A DNA stretch of 64,000 nucleotides. It comes from CAWGYT01 sp963826795 (lineage in GTDB: Bacteria; Planctomycetota; Planctomycetia; Pirellulales; Pirellulaceae). The stretch is taken from positions 310,001-374,000 of the forward strand of contig CAWGYT010000004.1 in the NCBI GenBank assembly GCA_963826795.1, read 5' to 3'. Numbering within the stretch: position 1 is the stretch's first letter; each line of letters starts with the position of its first letter. Below, piece after piece: positions 37,365-46,702 of this stretch. The notes under the pieces were generated by a model. That model ran no database searches. It worked only from the letters and a program-made list of their open reading frames with translations, and was not told the DNA's origin. The position numbers were made by a program, and so were the translations under genes.

Positions 37365-40300
37365 GCGACCCACTTGAGAACCGGGAGCTTCGCCCTCCCG
37401 ATTTGTGCCCTTCGTGACGCGATTCGTGGGGATCGTTCGCACGACGCGAAATCCGAACAGCGGTCGCTTTTGGGTCGCGTCCTCGTAATTGATCCAACTT
37501 GACCGCACGTGCGGAGCGCTCGACGCGAAGGCGCCTCCGCGCAGGTTCATTTGGTCATGCGGGCCGATCCGCGCGGCGGGTACGTTGTCGTCCGTATCCT
37601 GAGGCCGATACAGCTGCCATTTCGTTGTGCACCATTCCCAGACGTTTCCGTGCATGTCGAACAGGCCGAACGCGTTAGGCTTCAGCATCCCGACCGGCTG
37701 CGTGGTCTGCGTGCGACCTTCGCACCACGCGTACTTATCGAGCCAGATCGAGTCGCTGCCGAAATAGCGAGGCGTGGTGGTGCCGGCTCGGCAGGCGAAT
37801 TCCCATTCGGCGTCCGTTGGCAGGCGATAACCTTGCTTTTCGAGAAACCCTTCCTGCATTTCGTCGTACTGACCCTGGTTGCGGGTATAACACCATTCGT
37901 GGGAAGGGATCCCGTCCTTGTGGCTCAGCCAATTGCAGAACGCGGCGGCCTGAAACCAATTGATCCCGTTGCGAGGCCAATCACGAGCGGCGTCTTGGAG
38001 CTCGAACTGCACGCCGATTTCACGGTAGTACTCAGCAAAGAGTTGACGATCGATTTCTTTGGTAGCGACTGCCAGGCGGCGGTTGATTCGGTGCAAATGC
38101 TGGACTTCGCTTTCGCCCCGAGCCGGGTCGGAGTTTGGCGAGCCGATCAGCAGGGCTTCGGCCTGCAAGACGACGAACGTTTGCCCCACACGATTGACAA
38201 ACCATGCGCGCGATTCGTGCGGTTGGAACGGCGTTGCCAATTCCTCATCGATCCGCCGAATCTCGCTGTCGTGCTGCCACTGGCGCAGCAGCCATTCGGT
38301 GGCCCCGTGCAGCTCAATCTCTGGTCGAGTTCGATACCAGCCTAGCAGCCTGGGCGCCAGCGCCTCGCGGGCGGCGGGAGTCAACTGCTGCTCGTTGAAC
38401 TCACCGAGCGCCTGCAGGATGGCGCTAAGGATCCCCGGATCGGTTTGGCGTTCTAACTCGCCGATCAGAATTCCGGGGTCCGCGTCGTGATGGGCTAATC
38501 GATGGATCAAAGAAGTCCGTAGCGTCGGATCTTCCGCCACCCGAAACGACGGCCACACCTCCTCTGGGCTCGATAGCTTCACCAGCGCCGTTGCAGCCAG
38601 CGCCTGTTCGTCCACCGAAGGTCCCTGGTGGAGCTGCCGAATCAGCTCGTCTCGGATCGACGAACGGTTTGCCGACTTGATCGTATCGAAGAAGATTGAA
38701 AAAAACTCGCCTCTCGCAGCAACCAGGGACTGGACCAGAAATGATGGATCATCGGCTGCGTACTGTGCGGACAGTCTTGCCGCCAGCCAGCGTTCGTGTG
38801 CCGGTCGTTCCGAGTCGTGCGAGATCTCTCGCAAGGGATCTCGGAGGTGGATCCGTATCGGCTTGAAGCGGCGCCCCCACGACGCCTGCGAATCGTCCTC
38901 GATCGCAGCATGCGCGACAAGCTCGCGGGCCAGCAGCGGCGCGATGTCGCTCCAAGGAGCCGAGAGGCGAGCTCGATTCCCGTACTCGCCCGCGGGATCA
39001 AGTGTGACGATCGCAGCCGCAGCGAAGAAGCGCGAATCCGCCGACTGCGTCGTATCTCGTGCCACGGGCCACAACCGCACCAAGATCGGCTCGGGTGTCT
39101 CACCGGTGAGGGCATCCGTAATCGCGATCAGCTCGGTCGAGTTCCGTGATTCGAGCAGATAAGTCAGCAGCGCGTTGCGCTGGGGGACCCCCAGATAATG
39201 CAATCCGAGTGTTGCGCGCAGATGTTGCGCGCGATCGCTGGCCGGTACAGCCGCCAGTGTCGGGGGAATCAGGTCGCGATAAGGCAGCAACTGCGTCTGA
39301 TAAACCGCGACGCGCGGGAGTTCGCAGGAGAGCAGCCCATTGGCCAAGTCGTGACCTCGTTGCGCTCGTACGCGCTCGTGCGCGAAACTAGCCGCCGCCA
39401 AGACGACAGCAACGAGCAAGAATCCGGCGACAACCCGCCGTGCAATTCGCCGGCCCGCTTGCCGCATCATGCGAGCTTCGGTGCGTGCGCAAGTGCGGCG
39501 AGGGATTCGCGTCGCGATCCACAGCGTCTCCATCGCCGTCGGTAGATTTCGAGCTTGTGGCTGCGCGTTCCACACCGCCGCTCGTTCCTCCAGCAGGATC
39601 GCGGCGCGTCCGGCTGGCGTTGATCGTTGCTCGCGACGCAACCAGTCGCGTAGCGAAGGGATCAGAAAGTCATGGGCGAGCTGAAAAAGGAGCTCACCGC
39701 TTCGTGGAGACTCATCATCGGCATCAATGGTGGTCACAATCCGAAGCTGGTGATTCACAATTCGCAGCAACGCATCGAAATCGTCAGGCCGATCGATGTA
39801 GCCAGAGGCCTCGAGCAAATCGCGGCGGCGTCGAGGCTCGCCGCGCACGCTTCCCACGGCGGGAACCAAAGTGCTCAGCACTCGGGTGGCAGCCGCGTAA
39901 TGTCGTCGGCTTTCCGGGCTGGAACTTTGGCGGCCCAGCATCTCGTCCAGAAATCGGAGCCCGATTCCCTCGGCCCCGCCCACTTGAACCAGGGCGGCGA
40001 CGTTCCAAGGCCTGCCCTTCATCATCTCCGCGAACACCGCCAGCCGAATCGCGATTACCTTTTCGTTGTCTTGGAGCTGATCGACCGCGGCTTCGAGGAA
40101 CGATCCCTGTGCGTCATCCAAAGGCTGAGGGTCCGGCGGCAAGCATCCGTACGCTCGGCCGAATTGCTCGAGGACTCGGGCCGCGTGTCGGCGGTCAAAC
40201 AGGTCGATCAGCCGGCAGTTCTCTCCCTCAGATCGTGGCTCTTCGACCGATTGCATGCAGCGTACCAGCGGCAGCCAAAAGTCGTCACGGACAATCAACA

Positions 40301-41516
40301 AGGCCTGGACATGGGCCCCATCGCATTGCCGCAGCACACACGTCAGCTGTTGAAGTTCGTCGGACGTCGCCTCCTGAAACGCTTGCTCCAACTGGTCGAT
40401 CACGATGAGCAGTTTTCCCCCGTGGCCACTCGACAGCCCACGACGAATTTGCACCAATCCTTCCGCTGCGGTTGCCGCGTCCGACGGCCAACTCGGCGTT
40501 CGCTTCAGCGCCGTCAGAACACGCTCCGTTGTTCGATGCGCGACAGCCTCGCAATACACGGTCCGCGTGGACTGATCCAATCGCGGCAAAATACCGGCTT
40601 TGACGAACGACGACTTCCCACTACCCGAAGGCCCGTAGATCACGCCGACGCGAAACGTGGCCAGCGGGTCGCGACGGTCCAACCGTTGCTTCCAAAAGCG
40701 AACGCTCTCGGGCAGCCCCGATCGATCAATGGGACCGGGAACGAGTTGCAAAAAGAACTCGGCATCGTCCGCGTCGAACGAGCGGAGTCCTTTGGGGACA
40801 ACGGAGTCGGCCGTCGACGCGCCGTCTGAATCGGCGACCGCGCGTGTCGCTAACAAGTTGGAATGCGCGTCCGAAAGGGATTCGTCGAGGAAACGCTGCA
40901 GTTCATCTGCCAAGTCGGCGGCGGTCGAATAGCGATCCGTGGCGCGATTGGCCAGCGCCTTGAGGCAGACGCGCTCAAGCCCTGGAGGAATGTTCGGTTC
41001 TCGCTGCCGGGGCGGACGGACTTCGGAGTTCGCAATGCGGTAAAGCAAATCCTTGACCGTGGCGCCCGTGAAAGGACGGACTCCGGTCAACAACTCGTAC
41101 AGCACGATGCCCAAGCTGAAAATATCCGCGCGACCGTCGACCAAATGGCCTTCCCCGCGTGCCTGCTCGGGACTCATGTAAGCCGGTGTCCCGGCGAATT
41201 TTCCGTCGTCGACGGGATCGTCCTCCCGCACGGCCAAGCCAAAGTCGGTGACATAGGCGGCTCCCTCTTCATCCAACAGGATATTCGAGGGCTTAATATC
41301 GCGATGGACCAAACCACGGCGGTGAGCGGCGTCGAGCGACCGAGCGACTTGAATCACGATCTGGACAGATTCAGGCAGATCAAGCGGACGGTCTCGCAGG
41401 CGGTCCGCCAGATTTTGTCCGTCGATCAACTTCGAGACGATGTACAGGCCAAGGCCTGCCGCCTGGCCGACGTCGTAAACCGGGACGATGCCCGCGTGAT
41501 CCATTCCAGCCGCGAT
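37152..41516 (-). CDS. Kinase-STAND ATPase-HEAT-FGE/sulfatase-modifying fusion, main part (frameshifted)
   Basis: About 1450 codons continuing the kinase at 41517-42027. The rest of the kinase domain has VHRDIKPSNILLDEEGAAYV, DFGLAVRED and YMSPEQARGEG. A STAND-type ATPase has P-loop YGPSGSGKSSFVKAGIL and Walker B KLLIVIDQLEQAF. A transmembrane helix (VVAGFLLVAVVLAAASFA), an alpha-helical HEAT-like stretch and a C-terminal formylglycine-enzyme (SUMF1) domain (NGINWFQAAAFCNWLS, GYRLPTDAEWEFACRAG, FDMHGNVWEWC, FGFRVVRT) follow. The ~80 residues after VVRT run into repeat DNA and overlap the peroxidase tail, so the natural end may have been lost. It is the last gene of the RiPP operon. Confidence 0.82.
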   Translation of the reverse strand: MAAGMDHAGIVPVYDVGQAAGLGLYIVSKLIDGQNLADRLRDRPLDLPESVQIVIQVARSLDAAHRRGLVHRDIKPSNILLDEEGAAYVTDFGLAVREDDPVDDGKFAGTPAYMSPEQARGEGHLVDGRADIFSLGIVLYELLTGVRPFTGATVKDLLYRIANSEVRPPRQREPNIPPGLERVCLKALANRATDRYSTAADLADELQRFLDESLSDAHSNLLATRAVADSDGASTADSVVPKGLRSFDADDAEFFLQLVPGPIDRSGLPESVRFWKQRLDRRDPLATFRVGVIYGPSGSGKSSFVKAGILPRLDQSTRTVYCEAVAHRTTERVLTALKRTPSWPSDAATAAEGLVQIRRGLSSGHGGKLLIVIDQLEQAFQEATSDELQQLTCVLRQCDGAHVQALLIVRDDFWLPLVRCMQSVEEPRSEGENCRLIDLFDRRHAARVLEQFGRAYGCLPPDPQPLDDAQGSFLEAAVDQLQDNEKVIAIRLAVFAEMMKGRPWNVAALVQVGGAEGIGLRFLDEMLGRQSSSPESRRHYAAATRVLSTLVPAVGSVRGEPRRRRDLLEASGYIDRPDDFDALLRIVNHQLRIVTTIDADDESPRSGELLFQLAHDFLIPSLRDWLRREQRSTPAGRAAILLEERAAVWNAQPQARNLPTAMETLWIATRIPRRTCARTEARMMRQAGRRIARRVVAGFLLVAVVLAAASFAHERVRAQRGHDLANGLLSCELPRVAVYQTQLLPYRDLIPPTLAAVPASDRAQHLRATLGLHYLGVPQRNALLTYLLESRNSTELIAITDALTGETPEPILVRLWPVARDTTQSADSRFFAAAAIVTLDPAGEYGNRARLSAPWSDIAPLLARELVAHAAIEDDSQASWGRRFKPIRIHLRDPLREISHDSERPAHERWLAARLSAQYAADDPSFLVQSLVAARGEFFSIFFDTIKSANRSSIRDELIRQLHQGPSVDEQALAATALVKLSSPEEVWPSFRVAEDPTLRTSLIHRLAHHDADPGILIGELERQTDPGILSAILQALGEFNEQQLTPAAREALAPRLLGWYRTRPEIELHGATEWLLRQWQHDSEIRRIDEELATPFQPHESRAWFVNRVGQTFVVLQAEALLIGSPNSDPARGESEVQHLHRINRRLAVATKEIDRQLFAEYYREIGVQFELQDAARDWPRNGINWFQAAAFCNWLSHKDGIPSHEWCYTRNQGQYDEMQEGFLEKQGYRLPTDAEWEFACRAGTTTPRYFGSDSIWLDKYAWCEGRTQTTQPVGMLKPNAFGLFDMHGNVWEWCTTKWQLYRPQDTDDNVPAARIGPHDQMNLRGGAFASSAPHVRSSWINYEDATQKRPLFGFRVVRTIPTNRVTKGTNREGEAPGSQVGRSAQRGEGSRSKPIWVLILKQLVMGRFLNLPNCIGRFRRFRSQMREWTEVAWWGTRWREIGRCVQKTGRGA

Positions 41517-42027
41517 GCGCCTCACGCACGTAGTCTTCCAGCCGCGCGGGATCTTCGACGCGAAAGCGATGAGGGAGCTTCAGCGCCACGTGACGTTGGA
41601 GCTGGGGATCCCAGGCACGATACACATGGCCGAAGCTGCCCGCGCCCAGCAGATCACGGATCACGTAGCGATCGATCGTTGAACCCGATTCCGGCAAGTC
41701 GGCTTCCGAAGCGGCGGCGAGGCCTGCGTGGGTTGACTCGGGCCGATCCGGGTCGGCTTGGATCCTGTGTGCTGTCCGCTCCGACGCGGCATCCGTCGAT
41801 GCCTGGCTCCGGTCGGGCCCCGCTCCCGCTTGGATCACTGCCCGCAACTTCTGCAGCTCTCGGCCCAGTTCGGGCATCAGCTCGCGGTGTTCCTCGATCA
41901 CCGCATGTTCCGAAACCGGCTCGCCACTGCTCCAGCGCTGGAGACACTCTTGAATCACTCGGTGGATTTCTTGATCCCGGGGATCCACATGTTGCTCCAT
42001 TAAGCCAGATCGCACTTGGAGCCACAT
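41380..42027 (-). CDS. Kinase-STAND-FGE fusion, N-terminal part
   Basis: Begins at ATG 42027 behind AAGGGA (7 bp spacing), 23 bp after the PpiC-like gene. An ~125-residue planctomycete N-terminal region (IHRVIQECLQRWSSGEPVSE) precedes the kinase glycine loop GAGSFGHVYRAWD and the VAIK lysine (HVALKLP). In-frame similarity ends at YVREA; the next expected residues (RIAAGMDHAGIVPVYD) occur in another frame. The junction reads GAGGCGCATCGCG where GAGGCGCGCATCGCG would keep the frame, a two-base loss in a GC dinucleotide repeat at 41517-41520. Translation past that point to 41380 is meaningless. Confidence 0.8.
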   Translation of the reverse strand: MWLQVRSGLMEQHVDPRDQEIHRVIQECLQRWSSGEPVSEHAVIEEHRELMPELGRELQKLRAVIQAGAGPDRSQASTDAASERTAHRIQADPDRPESTHAGLAAASEADLPESGSTIDRYVIRDLLGAGSFGHVYRAWDPQLQRHVALKLPHRFRVEDPARLEDYVREAHRGWNGSRGHRPGLRRRPGGRPWPVHRLEVDRRTKSGGPPARPSA

Positions 42028-42050
42028 TTTAGCATCCCTTGACGAGCGAA

Positions 42051-43118
42051 TTAAGCGGGACCCCAGAACCACTCGATCCGAGCGGCTTGCCGCTGCTGGT
42101 CCAACCAGACGTGAAAAAGCCTGCCGGCGATTCGTTCGCGCAGCGTTGCATTCAACTCGGGAGCGTGACAGGCCAGTACTTTCAAGAGCAGAAACTGGTC
42201 ACCTTCCGCCAGCGGGCCCAGCACGCGCTCGGCCTCCAAAGCATTCAGAGAATTCAAGGAATTCAGCAGCGACGGCGGCAAATCTTCACGCAGGCAAGTC
42301 ACGATGCTGGCCCGGATCCCGCTCGTCGCCGCCGAGTCTCCTGCCGCCCGCCGTTCGGCCAATTGCCCCAGCGAAGTGTTGCCGCACTGCACCTGGTGCT
42401 TGGCTGCCTCCGCCTCCGCCCGATCGACGAACGGCACGATGATCAGTGTCAGCTGCTGCCAGTCGTTGGCGTGCGCTGCGTAGTACTGCTCAACTTGCTC
42501 GTCGGTTACGACCTGGTCGCGTAACTTGGCTACCCGCCATCGGTCGGCAATGACTTGTCGCCAATCATCTCGGTTCAGTCCGACCGCACTCGGCAAATCG
42601 TTTCCCGTGTGGCCGGCCGCGCGATTCGCGGCGTGATCGGACTCGACCGCCGCCGACAGTTCCGCCTCCGACACGTCCAGCTGCCGCTGCTTGAGCTGGT
42701 CCATGACGATGGCATAGTTCACCACGTGAGTCATGAGTTGACGATCTTCCCAAATGAAGTCGATTGCGGCCAGCGCGCGGTCGACTCCGATCGTCGTCGT
42801 ATTGACCCGTAGCAGGTCCTTGTCGGCCCAGCGACTTGCTCCCTGAAGGGCCCAGGGGATGTCTCGAGATGGACAGTAACTGAGCGTCGCCGTCGCCTGA
42901 CCAGGCAGCTGCAGCAATAAGTCGTAGTGCGTCTGGTCCTGCCCGACCGGATCGGGTGTCGTTTCCCAAAGTAGATCGAGCCGCAATTTGGGGAATTCCT
43001 TCTGAAGCGAGCGCAATTGGGCGCGTGCTGCGTGCGGTTCCGTACCTTGTTCCGCGAAACGCTGCAGCAGCGCGACGCCGTCAGGCAGGGCCGATGACAG
43101 GCAAGAACGAATTGTCAT
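42051..43118 (-). CDS. PpiC/SurA-like putative peptide maturation protein
   Basis: 355 residues, no signal peptide seen. The second half has the SurA/PpiC arrangement: an N-terminal-type helical chaperone region (YAIVMDQLKQRQLDVSEAEL; WRQVIADRWRVAKLRDQVVT) followed by a parvulin-like domain (DEQVEQYYAAHANDWQQLTL, LLKVLACHAPEL). The first ~150 residues are a separate domain. I recall a PpiC-related family annotated as a putative peptide maturation system protein in RiPP-type loci; membership needs a profile search. AGGAG 6 bp before ATG 43118 and a 38-bp overlap with the ATP-grasp gene show translational coupling. Confidence 0.75.
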   Translation of the reverse strand: MTIRSCLSSALPDGVALLQRFAEQGTEPHAARAQLRSLQKEFPKLRLDLLWETTPDPVGQDQTHYDLLLQLPGQATATLSYCPSRDIPWALQGASRWADKDLLRVNTTTIGVDRALAAIDFIWEDRQLMTHVVNYAIVMDQLKQRQLDVSEAELSAAVESDHAANRAAGHTGNDLPSAVGLNRDDWRQVIADRWRVAKLRDQVVTDEQVEQYYAAHANDWQQLTLIIVPFVDRAEAEAAKHQVQCGNTSLGQLAERRAAGDSAATSGIRASIVTCLREDLPPSLLNSLNSLNALEAERVLGPLAEGDQFLLLKVLACHAPELNATLRERIAGRLFHVWLDQQRQAARIEWFWGPA

Positions 43119-44115
43119 GGTGAACTCCTGAAGAGATACAAGGTTCGGCGGTGGATAGCGCGTCGGCAATCGCAGCTGAAATCGGCAGCGACGTCGCTTG
43201 CTCGATAAAAAGGAACTGACCGTTCGGATTGATTTCAACAAAAACGTATCGACCGTCGCGAGTGTAGATCAAATCAATGGCGCCAAAACGCATTCGCAGG
43301 CGGCCGACCAGCTCAAGCAGCTGGTCTGAAATCTGGTCCGGCAGCTGAAAGCGAGCGTACGGCGTCCGGCTGCGGTCGTAACGACGCCAGTCATGACGCG
43401 TCCGTCGCGATTGTTGCGAATGAATCGCCGCGGTAAATGCCTGACCGTCAACCACGGTGCACCGCAGCTCGAACTGTTTGGGCACATCGGCCTGCAACAG
43501 AATCGGACAATGCTTGACGGCGTCCAGGTAACCCAGGTCGCGACGCGTCACCGGTTCGGTGTAGCGGCGAATCGTGTTGGCCAATGACGACTTGTGAAAG
43601 GCGCCGCTGGCAAGCTTGCTAATGATGTGGCCGCCATGTTCGCAGTAGAATTCGCGGGCTTGCTCCGGATCGTTGGTTACCAACGTCGCGGGAATCTCAA
43701 GGCCAACCGAGGAAGCCTCACGCAGCTGAAGCATCTTGCACTTGGCACGCTCCAGATCGTGCGGGTTGCCCGGCAGCCAGCGACAGGACAATGTGCTCCA
43801 CATGTCTTCAAACAGGGCACGGGATTCGGCCTCGATGTAGTCACGCACCGGTACGGGTCGCCCAGGACGGGTCGCCGACGGCCGGCCCGGGCGGCGGTAC
43901 CAGATGGTCGACACGTCGTGCTCAAGCGACACTTCGCCCCAGCGGCAACTCGGTCGGCACGCACCATTCACTGACGAGTCCACGTGCAAGGACAGCAACT
44001 GGCAGGATGGAAAGTCCGCCGGGTTCATCCGGCGAAATGCGACGCCGCGTTCGTGCAAAATCGCTTCGACGCGATCGGCGTGCGAATCGTTGGTGTCCGA
44101 AAGTATCAAGATCAT
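43081..44115 (-). CDS. MvdD-like ATP-grasp graspetide synthetase
   Basis: 344 residues of the RiPP ATP-grasp ligase family (MvdC/MvdD and relatives), which phosphorylate Asp/Glu side chains of a precursor and close omega-ester or omega-amide rings. The family pattern is present throughout: MILILSDTNDSHADRV, STIWYRRPGRP, AKCKMLQLREASSVGLEIPA then TLVTNDP, QFELRCTVVDGQAFTAAIHS, HDWRRYD, and the metal/ATP-binding end FGAIDLIYTRDGRYVFVEIN then PNGQFLFIEQATSLPI. The ATG at 44115 follows GGGAGGG. The precursor gene is directly upstream and the PpiC-like gene overlaps downstream. Family confident; ester versus amide chemistry unknown. Confidence 0.92.
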   Translation of the reverse strand: MILILSDTNDSHADRVEAILHERGVAFRRMNPADFPSCQLLSLHVDSSVNGACRPSCRWGEVSLEHDVSTIWYRRPGRPSATRPGRPVPVRDYIEAESRALFEDMWSTLSCRWLPGNPHDLERAKCKMLQLREASSVGLEIPATLVTNDPEQAREFYCEHGGHIISKLASGAFHKSSLANTIRRYTEPVTRRDLGYLDAVKHCPILLQADVPKQFELRCTVVDGQAFTAAIHSQQSRRTRHDWRRYDRSRTPYARFQLPDQISDQLLELVGRLRMRFGAIDLIYTRDGRYVFVEINPNGQFLFIEQATSLPISAAIADALSTAEPCISSGVHHDNSFLPVIGPA

Positions 44116-44157
44116 GGCGCCCTCCCACTCAGCCAACCTGCTCAATCCGCCACGCCA

Positions 44158-44194
44158 CCGCTCCGTTCGATCCAGTGGTGATCGAACGGAGCGG
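44158..44194 (-). promoter_or_regulatory. Perfect intercistronic hairpin between precursor and maturase genes
   Basis: CCGCTCCGTTCGAT (44158-44171) and ATCGAACGGAGCGG (44181-44194) are exact reverse complements with a 9-bp loop. It lies 12 bp past the precursor stop and 42 bp before the ATP-grasp start. No T-run follows on the minus strand, so it is more likely an mRNA-stabilising/processing stem or partial terminator than a full terminator. This layout commonly keeps precursor transcripts in excess. Confidence 0.8.
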
Positions 44195-44206
44195 CTTGCG
44201 ACAAGG

Positions 44207-44422
44207 CTACTCGTCCATAACGCAAATTTTCTCGTCGTGGTCGTAGGTGCCGCCGTTGGCTAAAATCGTTGCGCCCTTGAACTCGATTTCTTCCGCCGCT
44301 ACCGGAGAGGGCGAGCCAAACGCGAGGTTCGTCGAACGACTCGCTCCCCCGTTAACTTTCCGCGCCTCGGCGGCCGTGAGTTCGGAGATCGTGCTGAAAC
44401 GTGTGTTCTTGCGGGTCGACAT
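44207..44422 (-). CDS. Double-glycine leader RiPP precursor peptide (candidate graspetide)
   Basis: 71 residues, ATG at 44422 behind AAAGG (7 bp). The leader (1-26) ends in ISELTAAEARKVNGG, matching the double-glycine pattern recognised by C39 peptidases, with cleavage expected after Gly26. The core (27-71) starts ASRSTNLAFGSPSP, carries AAEEIEFKG and ends GGTYDHDEKICVMDE. Two nucleophile-plus-acidic-pair units are visible at the C-terminus: Thr59 before Asp63-Glu64, and Lys65 before Asp70-Glu71. Thr, Ser and Lys with Asp/Glu are the ring partners in graspetides. The single Cys67 has no partner, arguing against a disulfide bacteriocin. Precursor status is inferred from leader plus neighbours; ring pattern is a guess. 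Confidence 0.82.
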   Translation of the reverse strand: MSTRKNTRFSTISELTAAEARKVNGGASRSTNLAFGSPSPVAAEEIEFKGATILANGGTYDHDEKICVMDE

Positions 44423-44649
44423 GTTGGGACCTTTCTGCGGTGTCTCGGGTGTCTGGAAACTCCCCCTGCGAGACACGATCCAGGGGGAGCGAGAAACGGG
44501 TCGAAAGGACATGGCGGCTTGCCGTTCAACTGCGTTTGAGCGGCTGGCCATGCCTGCCACGTTAGAAAGCGACACGCGCGGCGGCTCGAGGCGCAGAAAA
44601 TTCTCGGAAGTCGCCTGTCGCCACACGTTCCGCGTGATCCAGATCCGAA

Positions 44650-46395
<1,746 letters not shown>

Positions 46396-46702
46396 CAGCT
46401 CCCTGTCGGAATACTCATGCACCTGAACCCCCAGTAACCCGCGACAGTACGGCACCTTCGTGCGGCGTAGCGCCCCGCCGCATGCTTGCGATTGACGCTC
46501 GCCGCCCTGATTCTAATGCATCCGCGTGTCGCGTCCGACGGGGCAGCATCCGCGACCCACCCTGACGATTTTGAAAATTGTTGAAAGTTAACGCCTCGGC
46601 GCCCGCTTCCTGTGCACGATGGACCTATATTTCAGATGGCCCCCGGTTGCGCAACGTTCTGTCGAATCTCGAAGGAACACTCTCATCTAAAGAGCCAGAA
46701 CC
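46396..46702. other. Intergenic between divergent genes
   Basis: About 300 bp separating the amidohydrolase and the secreted LamG protein, transcribed away from each other. No specific operator or RNA was recognised. Confidence 0.4.
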
